DNA of 16,614 nt. It comes from an uncultured Acholeplasmataceae bacterium (lineage in GTDB: Bacteria > Bacillota_I > Bacilli_A > Acholeplasmatales > Acholeplasmataceae). The notes below the pieces were generated by a model. The model made no database searches. It worked only from the letters and a program-made list of their open reading frames with translations, and was not told where the DNA came from. The DNA lies in contig CALISC010000067.1 of assembly GCA_938041945.1 (NCBI GenBank), positions 1 to 16,614 of the forward strand, given 5' to 3'. The position numbers were made by a program, and so were the translations under genes. Of the stretch, positions 1 through 7,669 are shown in pieces. How positions within the stretch are numbered: position 1 is the stretch's first letter; each line of letters opens with the position of its first letter.

Positions 1-1
1 A

Positions 2-250
2 TTAGAGGTAGTTGAAATTGTTTTGGATAGTTCACAAGGAGATGAGGCACAAGTAATATTCGAAAGTATAAATTCTACTGGTTTAGAGCTTTCTGTAGCT
101 GATTTAATAAGAAACTATTTGTTAATGGATGATAAAAAACAAGAATTTTTATTTGAAGAGTATTGGCTAAAAATAGAAAAAATGGTTGGTTATGATAATT
201 TAGAAGAGTTTTTTCTTCATTTTTTAAATTTTTCCTCTGTGATTTCTTAA
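2..250 (+). pseudogene. Truncated DUF262-family gene fragment (open to the left edge)
   Basis: The frame is open from base 2 without a start codon, so this is an internal piece of a longer gene that begins outside the window; the TTG at 23 is probably not the real start. The translation includes AQVIFESINSTGLELSVADL followed by IRNYLLM, then EYWLKIE and LEEFFLHFL. This is the classic DUF262 block seen in GmrS-type restriction proteins and related ParB-like nucleases (family knowledge). After about base 235 the similarity stops and the frame ends at TAA 248-250, inside sequence that fits the C-terminus of the oppositely oriented ABC permease. Full DUF262 proteins are several hundred residues long, so the 3' part is missing. 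I infer a deletion or recombination scar that left a non-functional remnant. The N-terminal part, which should hold the DGQQR-like motif, cannot be seen. Family assignment is fairly sure; pseudogene status is an inference from the abrupt end. Confidence 0.72.
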
Positions 251-1511
251 AAATTTGACTAAGTTTAATTTTTTCGTATCTCAAAACAAAGAAACGATAA
301 AACTGCGGTGCATAGTAGAAAAGTACAAACACGCAAATTGAGTTTAGGGTAAAAATAAATAAAGTTTCAATAATTGAAATAGTGCCTGCTAACATCAATG
401 CAGGTGCGGTGATTAGTCCGGTTAGCGGAAAGTATGAAAAGACGTGAATTAAGGTTTGTGCGAAACTAGACTCTGAATTATAGGTGAAGAACACCACATA
501 GAAAGGTGCGATGAAAATCAGCATCAAGACCGAAAAGATATTTTGAAAAGACTCAGAATTGTGTGCAAAAGACGCCAAAATTCCAGAAATCAAGATTGAA
601 GCAAATAAAAGCATAAACAAGCCAAGTAACCCAAGAGTTAGTGGAGTAGCAATGGCTGCTTTTAATTCAGAGGTGATTGTAAGGCCTGTTAACTGCGCGC
701 CTGAGTTGATACTTTGGCCAAAAAACACAAAAGCCAGTGCAGAGTATAGAGAAAGCAGTACAAACTGAATTAAGATATAGCCAATTATTGCTAGAAACTT
801 AGTGTAGAAGTGCTGACGCGGAGATATTGACTGAAAAATTAACTCTACAGTTTTACTTTGCTTTTCACTAAAAATGTCTGCGGAAAACAACTGAGAAGTA
901 AAGGCAAACGCAAAAATAAATACAGTAAACATTGCAACAAGTAAAATAAAGGCAATTCGCTTAGTGTCCAGAGTTAACTTATTTTGTTTGATTTGTGGGT
1001 TTACTTTGTCTTCAGTTAAATTATAAAAATCATAGATTGCAAACTTGCGAAGTTGAGCGTTTAGTTCAGTTTGCACACTTTGTTTAGTTTGATTAAAGTA
1101 AACTTCGGTAACTAACTTTGAGTTTTCTATTTTAAAGTCAACTAGTGCGGTAGCCTTTTTGTTTTCAAGGAAAGTCTTAATTGAACTTGCTTGATTTAAT
1201 TTAAAATTAAAGTTAGTAATAAACTCAAGTTCAAAACTACTTTTTTTAGGGTCTTTGCCAACTAGACGGTCTGTTAATTTATTTTTAAAATCAGCAATTG
1301 AGTAAGTACCATAAGTGCCGTCTTTTAAGGTGTTAACAATAACTTTACTTTTAATAAGTTCTGCTTTATTTTTACGACCTGCAACTAAATTAGGCAGTGC
1401 GCTTAAAATAAGGATTAAAAAGAACAAAATTAAGTTAGTAAACAAAAAGGTTTTGGTCTTTAGACGTCTTGCTAAATTATATAAAAACAACTTACCAAAT
1501 TTGCTATTCAT
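75..1511 (-). CDS. ABC-2 transporter permease (NatB/YhaP-like), with aberrant C-terminal tail
   Basis: Membrane subunit of an ABC-2 exporter, 478 aa as read. One membrane segment lies at about residues 22-44, followed by a large, mostly hydrophilic extracytoplasmic domain (about 45-183). Five or six further hydrophobic segments follow (about 186-206, 236-264, 290-314, 325-343, 355-375, 380-400). The cytoplasmic motif EKQSKTVELIFQSISPRQ (216-233) after the second segment is typical of the COG1668 NatB/YhaP family. The ATG overlaps the ATPase gene by 8 bp and has an AAGGTG Shine-Dalgarno 8 nt upstream. Family members normally end shortly after the last helix plus a basic stretch, which here is LRYEKIKLSQIFKK (410-423). 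The last 55 residues are read antisense to the DUF262 remnant and look acquired through loss of the native stop. The substrate cannot be told; Na+ or drug/peptide export are family possibilities. Confidence 0.85.
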   Translation of the reverse strand: MNSKFGKLFLYNLARRLKTKTFLFTNLILFFLILILSALPNLVAGRKNKAELIKSKVIVNTLKDGTYGTYSIADFKNKLTDRLVGKDPKKSSFELEFITNFNFKLNQASSIKTFLENKKATALVDFKIENSKLVTEVYFNQTKQSVQTELNAQLRKFAIYDFYNLTEDKVNPQIKQNKLTLDTKRIAFILLVAMFTVFIFAFAFTSQLFSADIFSEKQSKTVELIFQSISPRQHFYTKFLAIIGYILIQFVLLSLYSALAFVFFGQSINSGAQLTGLTITSELKAAIATPLTLGLLGLFMLLFASILISGILASFAHNSESFQNIFSVLMLIFIAPFYVVFFTYNSESSFAQTLIHVFSYFPLTGLITAPALMLAGTISIIETLFIFTLNSICVFVLFYYAPQFYRFFVLRYEKIKLSQIFKKSQRKNLKNEEKTLLNYHNQPFFLFLANTLQIKILVFYHPLTNSFLLNQLQKALNQ

Positions 1512-2406
1512 AATTCTTCACCTTAGCAATAAAAATTTCTTTTAAAGAAGCGTAGTCTAGTGAATATTTTTTTATTTCTACTTTGTCTTTCAAGAAATTA
1601 AAAATCGGCTGGCTGTAGTTTTCTGATTTTAAAGTTAGTCTAATTTGGTTTAAAGAAAGTTCTTTAATTTCACAAATTCCATCTAGTCCCGAAAAAGACT
1701 GTTTGGAAATTTCTATAGCTTCGATGTTTAGATAAACTTTTGAAAAGTTTTGTTTAATTTCGTTTAAATCGCCTTGTACGACGGTTTTACCTTGATTTAA
1801 AATTAAAACTTTTGAGCAAAGTGACTCAACTTGATCAATTTGGTGTGAAGAAAATATCACCATTGTACCTGACTTAATTAAGTCGTTAATTACTTCCATA
1901 AATAACTTTATGTTAAATACATCTAAACCTGTAAACGGTTCGTCTAAGATTAGAATTTTAGGTTTATTTAACACAGCTACAATAAATTGCAAGCGCTGTT
2001 GCATACCTTTGGAAAGTTCTTGGATTTTTAAGTCAAACTTATCTTTTAGTCCAAAAAACTCAAGGTATTTTTTAAGTTCTGTCTCAACTTCTTTTTTTGA
2101 CATGTCTTTCAGCATACAAAGGTAGTAAACGTAGTCTTTAACCTTCATATTTTGAATTAAACTACGTTCTTCAAGCATGTAGCCAATGTCTTTTGAAAGT
2201 GCGTAGCCAGGCTCTTTTTCAAAGACAGAAATTGATCCACTTACTGGTTTTATCAGCCCAGTTAGTAGTCTAAAAGTAGTAGACTTCCCAGAGCCGTTGG
2301 CTCCAAGTAAACCCATAATTTCGCCAGGCTTTAGAGTAAAACTAAGGTCAGTTAAAACTAAGTTTTTCTTATCGTAAGAAAAACTAACATTTTTAAATTC
2401 AATCAT
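1504..2406 (-). CDS. ABC transporter ATP-binding protein (NatA/YhaQ-like)
   Basis: Cytoplasmic ATPase that powers the permease encoded immediately downstream. The 300-aa protein has Walker A GANGSGKS (35-42), a signature motif LSKGMQQRL (131-139), Walker B ILILDEP with catalytic E156, a D-loop GLD, and switch His188 in SSHQ. The signature has K in place of the first Gly of LSGG, which is common in the YhaQ/NatA group. Residues from about 215 to 300 form the extra C-terminal domain typical of ABC-2 exporter ATPases (DUF4162-like). The ATG directly abuts the thrS stop, with AGAGG about 10 nt upstream inside thrS. The stop lies inside the permease gene (8-bp overlap), indicating translational coupling and a two-gene transporter. 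The substrate is unknown; Na+ efflux (NatAB) or cell-envelope stress export (YhaPQ) are family-level guesses. Confidence 0.92.
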   Translation of the reverse strand: MIEFKNVSFSYDKKNLVLTDLSFTLKPGEIMGLLGANGSGKSTTFRLLTGLIKPVSGSISVFEKEPGYALSKDIGYMLEERSLIQNMKVKDYVYYLCMLKDMSKKEVETELKKYLEFFGLKDKFDLKIQELSKGMQQRLQFIVAVLNKPKILILDEPFTGLDVFNIKLFMEVINDLIKSGTMVIFSSHQIDQVESLCSKVLILNQGKTVVQGDLNEIKQNFSKVYLNIEAIEISKQSFSGLDGICEIKELSLNQIRLTLKSENYSQPIFNFLKDKVEIKKYSLDYASLKEIFIAKVKNYE

Positions 2407-4341
2407 TTATTTTAAGCCTCTAGTTTTAATTTCTTTTTTAAGTAGTTTAATAAAGTCACCGGTCTTAATTTCGGTTTGTTGAGTTTCTCCGTATTTGCGG
2501 TAAGTTACTGATTTGTTTTGAACTTCGTTGTCGCCAATTACCAAAGTATAGTTAACTTTTTGGGTTTGAGATTGTCTAATTTTGTAGCCAAGTTTTTCAG
2601 AAGAGGCGTCAAGGCTAACAATAAAGCCTTGTTTTCTTAGACGAGCGGTAACTTGCTTTGCGTATTTTAAGTGAAATTCGTTGTTAACTGGAATTACTCT
2701 GATTTGATCTGGTGACAGCCAAAGTGGGAAAACCCCTTTAGTCTCTTCAAGTAGATAAGCAATAAAACGCTCCATTGTTGAAACCACACCACGGTGAATA
2801 ACAACTGGTGTTTTTTCTTTACCGTCTTTGCCAACATAAGTTAGGCCAAAACGTTTGGCAAGCAAAAAGTCTAGTTGAACGGTTGAAAGTGTTTCTTCAT
2901 GTCCAATCGCTGTTTTGATTTGCACGTCTAGTTTAGGACCATAGAAAGCAGCCTCGCCTTTAGCCTCGTAGTATGTAAGTTTTAGTGAGTCCATGGTTTC
3001 TTTTAGGTATTTTTCTGCCATGTCCCACATTTTGTCATCTGGATAGTATTTTTCTTTATCTTCTTTATCGCGGTATGACAGTCTAAACTTAAAGTCTTTG
3101 ATGTTAAAGTCTTTGTAGCAATCTAAAATTAGTTTTACAGTTTGGCTAAACTCTTGTTTAATTTGTTTTGGAGTTACAAAAATGTGTGCATCATTTAAAG
3201 TCATTTCACGAACTCTTTCCAGACCAGTTAGCGCACCTGATTTTTCGTATCTGTGCATCATTCCAAGTTCGGCAATTCTAAGTGGTAGTTCTTGATATGA
3301 GCGAAGTTTTTGTGAAAATATTTGCATGTGGTGCGGACAGTTCATTGGACGCAGTACCATTTTTTCGCCGCTTTTAAACTCTAATACCGGAAACATTGAG
3401 TCTTTGTAGTGAGCGAAGTGACCGGACGTTTCGTAAAGTGAAACATTTGCCAAAATCGGTGTGTAGACGTGCAGGTATCCTAAGGCTAGTTCTTTGTCGG
3501 TAATATAGCGCTCAACAGTGCGACGAATAGTTGCCCCTTTTGGTTGCATGAAAACCAAACCCTGGCCAACTTCTTTGGAGATAAAGAAAATATCTTGTTC
3601 TTTTCCAACTTTACGATGATCGCGATCTTTTCGCTCTTGCAGTAGTTTCAAGTAAGTGTCTAAGTCGCTTTGCGTAAAAAAAGCGCATCCGTAAATTCGG
3701 GTAAGTGGCCTTTCTTTAGCAGAACCTTTAAAGTAAGAGCCAGATACAGAAAGCAATTTAAAATACTGGACTTCACCGGTTGACTTAACGTGACCTCCGC
3801 GACAAAGGTCAGAAAACTCACCTTCCTTGTAGACAGTTAAACCTTCACTTGCGTGTTTTTCAATTAAGTCTAGTTTATATGGGTTTGTTTTAAAGATTTC
3901 TCTGGCCTCTTCGGCTGTCACTTCTTTTCTTAAAACAGGATAGTTTGCCTTGCTAAGTTCACGCATTTTCTTTTCAATTAGCGCGAAATCTTGGTCTGAA
4001 ATCACAGAACCTGCTAAGTCCATGTCGTAGTAGAAACCTTCTTCAATTGCAGGCCCTACCCAGAATTTAGTGTTTGGATATAGTTCTTGAATGGCGTATG
4101 CCAAAAGATGTGCTGCTGAGTGGTTTAGGATTTTTAAAGCAAGTTCGTCTTTTTTGGTCAAAATTAAAAACTCGCCACTTTCTAAAATTGGTTCGTTTGC
4201 TCCAATTAAGCGGTCATTTAGCTTAGCGCCAACTGTCGCTTTTTTTAAAGAAAGTGAGATACTTTCGGCAACTTCTAAAACAGTTGTACCAAGAGCATAC
4301 TCTTTTTTGTCTTTATTTGGAAAAGTTAATTCTATTTTCAT
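2407..4341 (-). CDS. thrS: Threonyl-tRNA synthetase
   Basis: Charges tRNA(Thr) with threonine in the cytoplasm. At 644 aa it matches full-length bacterial ThrRS. Residues 1 to about 62 form the TGS domain. The editing domain, which hydrolyses Ser-tRNA(Thr), carries HSAAH (H74, H78) and CRGGH (C180, H184), so the editing site looks intact. The class II core includes RPMNCPHHMQ, with zinc ligand C335 and the later zinc His residues in LNDAHIF and VVIHRGV. Motif 3 lies in the STVQLDF region. The C-terminal anticodon-binding domain starts near 550. The start is supported by AAGGAG 7 nt upstream of the ATG. The gene follows dnaI after 20 bp, as in the Bacillus dnaB-dnaI-thrS region. There is no room for a T-box leader, so threonine-responsive control of the Bacillus type is absent here. 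Confidence 0.98.
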   Translation of the reverse strand: MKIELTFPNKDKKEYALGTTVLEVAESISLSLKKATVGAKLNDRLIGANEPILESGEFLILTKKDELALKILNHSAAHLLAYAIQELYPNTKFWVGPAIEEGFYYDMDLAGSVISDQDFALIEKKMRELSKANYPVLRKEVTAEEAREIFKTNPYKLDLIEKHASEGLTVYKEGEFSDLCRGGHVKSTGEVQYFKLLSVSGSYFKGSAKERPLTRIYGCAFFTQSDLDTYLKLLQERKDRDHRKVGKEQDIFFISKEVGQGLVFMQPKGATIRRTVERYITDKELALGYLHVYTPILANVSLYETSGHFAHYKDSMFPVLEFKSGEKMVLRPMNCPHHMQIFSQKLRSYQELPLRIAELGMMHRYEKSGALTGLERVREMTLNDAHIFVTPKQIKQEFSQTVKLILDCYKDFNIKDFKFRLSYRDKEDKEKYYPDDKMWDMAEKYLKETMDSLKLTYYEAKGEAAFYGPKLDVQIKTAIGHEETLSTVQLDFLLAKRFGLTYVGKDGKEKTPVVIHRGVVSTMERFIAYLLEETKGVFPLWLSPDQIRVIPVNNEFHLKYAKQVTARLRKQGFIVSLDASSEKLGYKIRQSQTQKVNYTLVIGDNEVQNKSVTYRKYGETQQTEIKTGDFIKLLKKEIKTRGLK

Positions 4342-4361
4342 TTTTAAACTCCTTATGTAGG

Positions 4362-5099
4362 TTAAGCGATTTCAACAGTGTTTTTGTCAGTAAGTATTTT
4401 TATCTTACTGCAAATTTGTAGAGCAAGTTGCATATCACCAGTTTTTTCACTAATTTTTTTATAGTATTCCTTTAAGTTAAAATTAGATGAAAAAATCGTC
4501 GTGAGTCTGTAGTTTAAACGGTGCTCCAAAATTGGCACTAAAACAGATTTATACAACCAGTCTGCACCTTGTTCGGTTCCGATATCGTCAAGAATTAACA
4601 CAGGTGTCTTTTTAAATAAGTCTAAATATTTTCGGTTGTTTGGCTCAACAGGGTTAGCATAAGTAAATAAGTCTATTGGAAAAACATGTAGAACTTCGAT
4701 GTTTTTACAGCGCAAAGCAGTGGCAAGTGCTCTAAGTAAAAAAGTTTTGCCAACTGCGTTTTGACCAGTTAACATAAAACCAACAGGTGTGTGTCCAGCA
4801 GTAATTTCAGAAATTACTCGGTCAGCGTGTAGTCTTGCATTTTTTTGACCAGGCATTTTTTCTTGAAACTTACTTAGTTCAGCGTCTGGTTGAATAAACT
4901 TACCACCAATTGAAGCAGATGCGACTTTTTCAATTGGTCTGATTTTAAGTGCGTTGTTTTTATCTCTATAAAGTTCAGCAGGTTTATTTTGGCTCAAATA
5001 ATAATTAATATAGAATAAAACAGTTTGTCTGTCTAAAGTATTTAAGTCTATTTTAAGATCTGGATATTTTTTTAATATTGCTTTAATTTCGGCTTGCAT
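4362..5099 (-). CDS. dnaI: Primosomal helicase loader DnaI, shortened
   Basis: AAA+ ATPase that loads the replicative helicase during replication initiation and restart, together with DnaB and DnaD. Walker A is GQNAVGKT (112-119). Walker B is VLILDD (D171, D172), and FSSNFNLKEY is the sensor I region, as in DnaC/DnaI loaders. At 245 aa it is clearly shorter than Bacillus DnaI (about 311 aa). The N-terminal 70 residues have no CxxC pair; the only cysteines are C131 and one near the C-terminus. The zinc-binding helicase-interaction module of Bacillus DnaI is therefore missing or replaced. The ATG is 2 nt from the dnaB stop, with GAAGGA 8 nt upstream. Position between dnaB and thrS matches the Bacillus order and supports DnaI rather than a generic IstB-like ATPase. 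Confidence 0.9.
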   Translation of the reverse strand: MQAEIKAILKKYPDLKIDLNTLDRQTVLFYINYYLSQNKPAELYRDKNNALKIRPIEKVASASIGGKFIQPDAELSKFQEKMPGQKNARLHADRVISEITAGHTPVGFMLTGQNAVGKTFLLRALATALRCKNIEVLHVFPIDLFTYANPVEPNNRKYLDLFKKTPVLILDDIGTEQGADWLYKSVLVPILEHRLNYRLTTIFSSNFNLKEYYKKISEKTGDMQLALQICSKIKILTDKNTVEIA

Positions 5100-5101
5100 A
5101 A

Positions 5102-6304
5102 TTAAAATCCTTCAACTAGTTTATCTGCCCAACTAGGCGAAAAACTACTATTACTTGAATTTGTTTTTCTAGTTTTTAGAGAGGTATTTGAAGTAAATCT
5201 TTCGGCTAGTTTTTGTGAAAGTAAAACAGCGTCTTTCGTAGTTTTTACTTTATAGTCAATTATCCAAATGTTTAGGGCTTTTTCTAAAAAAGTATTAGTA
5301 GGTAAACGGTTTGCGTATTCTTTTTGTTGGTATTTACAAGAATGCAAAATTAACATATTCAGCACACCAAGGTTAACATTCTCTTTGTGTTTTTCTATAA
5401 AGTCAATAAGTTGAACAAAGTCTTTAGCATCAATCTTAGTGACTTTTGTTTGTTGTTTAATCGCTTCAACAAGCGATTTTACATCAATGGTGCTCAACCA
5501 TTTAGTAATTTCAGAAGCGTCATCTTCAGTGGTTTTTTGACTAAAACGGTATGTTGAAATTGCAACTTTTAAAGCATCTATTTTTGGTACTTTTTTGTCT
5601 ACAATATTGGCTATAAAAATCTCAGCAAGTTCCTTTTCCTTTAAAGAAAAGTTTAAAGCCAAAGAAATAAGTTTTGATTTATAACTTTCGTTTTCAAGTT
5701 CAGTGCCAGAAAAAGGGACTTTTGATTTAGTTAAAAAACCTGAGAACTCAGCAAAATCAAACTCAGATATAAACTCAGGAACTCTGGTTTTGTCAATTCC
5801 GTAGCTTTCGGCTACTGCTATTTTTTTAGGATCAAACGCTCCAAAAGTTTTAACTAAGTTAGTCTCAGTTATGTTAGTGTAGTTTTTGGAAATAAAAGAG
5901 TTCGTGTGAAAAATTTGTTTAATTGAATTATAGGTTTCTGTACTTGGAATATTTTTTTGAAGTAAAACATGCAAGTTAGGGTTTGCAAAAAAAGAGTTGG
6001 CAGTAAGTGGATTGTTTAAAATTAAAACTAAGTTATCTTGGTTTTCAAAAGTGTCAATTAGTCCGATTGCTTCCAGTCTACGTCTAGTTTCTATTAGTTT
6101 TTGAGGTGAAATATTTAGTAAATTTATAAAAAAATTGTGATTAAAATCCAAAGATTTGCCCACAGAAAAATTAACCAATTGTGTAAAGGAAAGATAAAGC
6201 GAATAGGCTTTTTTTCCTAAAATTGGCAAGTATAGATAAGTTAAAACTTTGATTTGTTCTGCTGTTAATTGTGCTTTTTTATAAACAGTGATTTTAGTTG
6301 CCAT
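5102..6304 (-). CDS. dnaB: Replication initiation and membrane attachment protein DnaB
   Basis: Firmicutes DnaB is a primosome component of the DnaB/DnaD family that helps DnaD and DnaI load helicase at oriC and restart sites; it is not the E. coli helicase. The 400-aa protein starts with a winged-helix-like region containing TAEQIKVLTYLYLPILGKKA, the characteristic N-terminal signature of this family. Central and C-terminal helical regions follow (DnaB_2/DDBH2-like, about 240-390), ending in SPSWADKLVEGF. Similarity is diffuse, and assignment rests on the N-terminal motif plus its place between coaE and dnaI, as in Bacillus. The start overlaps the coaE end by 11 bp and lacks a clear Shine-Dalgarno, so translation probably depends on coupling to coaE. 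It is somewhat shorter than the Bacillus protein (about 470 aa). Confidence 0.88.
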   Translation of the reverse strand: MATKITVYKKAQLTAEQIKVLTYLYLPILGKKAYSLYLSFTQLVNFSVGKSLDFNHNFFINLLNISPQKLIETRRRLEAIGLIDTFENQDNLVLILNNPLTANSFFANPNLHVLLQKNIPSTETYNSIKQIFHTNSFISKNYTNITETNLVKTFGAFDPKKIAVAESYGIDKTRVPEFISEFDFAEFSGFLTKSKVPFSGTELENESYKSKLISLALNFSLKEKELAEIFIANIVDKKVPKIDALKVAISTYRFSQKTTEDDASEITKWLSTIDVKSLVEAIKQQTKVTKIDAKDFVQLIDFIEKHKENVNLGVLNMLILHSCKYQQKEYANRLPTNTFLEKALNIWIIDYKVKTTKDAVLLSQKLAERFTSNTSLKTRKTNSSNSSFSPSWADKLVEGF

Positions 6305-6896
6305 AATGCATTTTTAAGACTGAAAATAGAGCAGAAACTTCGTTTTCTAAACTTAAATTCATATGATTATTATATACTACATAATCTGCAAAAAGCAATT
6401 TCTCATCGTTAATTATTTGGTGTTTTAAGATAGAAAAAAACTCTTTTTCGCTGTTTTTTCGGGTCACTAAAAATCTATTTTTAGAGGTTTCTAAGTCGGC
6501 GTATACTAGTACTATAAAATCAAATTTATCGCGTAAATTGCGCTCAAAAAGCAAAGGAACTTCGACAAAAATGTATGTATTTTTAGACTTTTCTTGAACC
6601 TCTTTCAGTTTTGCAAAAACTTGCGGAAAGAAAATTTCTTCTAGTTGTTTTAGTTTTTTTGGTTGACTAAAAACTTCTTTTTTAACGGTTTCTCTAAGTT
6701 CGGGCGATAGCGACAACGAAAAAGTTTCAGCAATTTTGGCTAGGTTGTTTTTATCTTGCCAAAGTCCATCTACTATTTCATCTATAGAAATAGTTTCATG
6801 TCCTTGTTTTTTAAGCGCAGATAAAAACTCGGTTTTGCCAGAACAAATATTACCGGTGATCGCAATTAACTTACTTTTGGCAAACTTCACAGACAT
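6294..6896 (-). CDS. coaE: Dephospho-CoA kinase
   Basis: Catalyses the last step of coenzyme A synthesis: dephospho-CoA + ATP gives CoA + ADP. With the start chosen here it is 200 aa, the usual length. P-loop GNICSGKT lies at 15-22, Asp39 in the ISIDEI motif corresponds to the substrate-binding Asp, VEVPLLFE is a strong CoaE signature, and TRKNSEKEF fits the lid region. I chose the ATG at 6896 because SD AGGAAGAGG (6902-6910) sits 5 nt upstream. A longer frame back to 6941 would add 15 residues with no family counterpart and deepen the overlap with mutM. The gene overlaps mutM by 26 bp and dnaB by 11 bp, so translation is coupled. In many Bacillota, nrdR lies between coaE and dnaB; it is absent here. 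Confidence 0.95.
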   Translation of the reverse strand: MSVKFAKSKLIAITGNICSGKTEFLSALKKQGHETISIDEIVDGLWQDKNNLAKIAETFSLSLSPELRETVKKEVFSQPKKLKQLEEIFFPQVFAKLKEVQEKSKNTYIFVEVPLLFERNLRDKFDFIVLVYADLETSKNRFLVTRKNSEKEFFSILKHQIINDEKLLFADYVVYNNHMNLSLENEVSALFSVLKMHYGN

Positions 6897-7668
6897 AACT
6901 GCCTCTTCCTGCAACTTTGATTTTCTTAATTTCAGTGCCACAAACCAAGCAAGATTTTCCCACTCTAGTGTGTACTTTTAAATAATTTTGAAAACTACCG
7001 TTTAAACCTTCAGCAATTTCAAAACTAGAAATGGTAGAACCTCCAAGTTCTACTGCTTTTTTTAAAATTATTTTTGAGTTTTCCAAAATTTTTTCAAAGT
7101 CTGCTTTAGTTAATGTGTCTACTGTTCTAGTTGGCAGGATTTTACTTGCAAACAAAACCTCATCAACGTAAATATTGCCAAGACCAGCGATATTGTGTTG
7201 GTCAAGCAAAAATGCCTTGACTAAACTGCTTTTGCGTTTGGCTTTTAAAACCAACTCGTCGGCAGTTAAGTCAAAAGGTTCTTTTCCGACTTTATTAGAA
7301 AGATATTCTCCGATTGAATCTGTTTTAACTAAAACAAAGTTACCAAACTTTCGTCTATCTACAAAATCCAGAGTTTCTTTGCCTTCAAAGTAAAAACGGA
7401 TTCTGGTGTGTGGGTTAATTTGTGAGTTTAAGTAATATCTACCTTCCATTCTCAAATGCGAAATTAAAGTCAGGCTGTTGTCTAGGTCTAAAAATAAGTA
7501 TTTGGCGTGTCTACGAACGGACTTGATTTTAGTGTTTTGGATTTGAGATATTACAGAACTTGAAATAATTTTTTCATTAGAAAAATTATCTATAGCCTCA
7601 ATTTTTTTGCCGACTATAGAGTGACTTAAGTATTTGCGGACATTTTCAACTTCAGGAAGTTCAGGCAA
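6871..7668 (-). CDS. mutM: Formamidopyrimidine-DNA glycosylase (TTG start)
   Basis: Base-excision repair enzyme that removes 8-oxoguanine and FaPy lesions and nicks the abasic site. The 265-aa protein begins MPELPEVE, so P2 is the catalytic nucleophile and E3 the acid. K56 in RRHAKYLFLDL corresponds to the conserved beta-hairpin lysine, and HLRMEGRYY is the insertion-loop region (usually HLGMTG). The C-terminal zinc finger has C240, C243, C260 and C263, with R255 in the GRGSY DNA-binding loop. All catalytic features are present. The start codon is TTG (7666-7668), certain because Pro must follow directly. It is preceded by AGAGGTG, with the polA stop only 1 nt away. The order polA-mutM-coaE is conserved in Bacillota. 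The mutM 3' end overlaps coaE. Confidence 0.97.
   Translation of the reverse strand: MPELPEVENVRKYLSHSIVGKKIEAIDNFSNEKIISSSVISQIQNTKIKSVRRHAKYLFLDLDNSLTLISHLRMEGRYYLNSQINPHTRIRFYFEGKETLDFVDRRKFGNFVLVKTDSIGEYLSNKVGKEPFDLTADELVLKAKRKSSLVKAFLLDQHNIAGLGNIYVDEVLFASKILPTRTVDTLTKADFEKILENSKIILKKAVELGGSTISSFEIAEGLNGSFQNYLKVHTRVGKSCLVCGTEIKKIKVAGRGSYVCEVCQK
6902..6910 (-). promoter_or_regulatory. Shine-Dalgarno deciding the coaE start
   Basis: On the minus strand the sequence reads AGGAAGAGG, followed by a 5-nt spacer and ATG at 6896. It lies inside the 3' end of mutM, within the zinc-finger coding region. It favours the 200-aa CoaE start over the longer in-frame alternative at 6941. Confidence 0.75.
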
Positions 7669-7669
7669 T

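Noticed and set aside
201..220. GAAGA...TCTTC inverted repeat, considered as a terminator between the DUF262 remnant and the permease
   Set aside because: The stem is 5 bp, lies inside the conserved DUF262 coding sequence, and is not followed by a T-run on either strand.
4342..4361. T-box or other leader upstream of thrS
   Set aside because: Only 20 bp separate dnaI and thrS, filled by a Shine-Dalgarno; there is no room for a T-box.
6897..6941. Longer coaE start adding 15 residues
   Set aside because: The extra residues have no counterpart in CoaE, while the ATG at 6896 has AGGAAGAGG 5 nt upstream and gives the normal 200-aa length.
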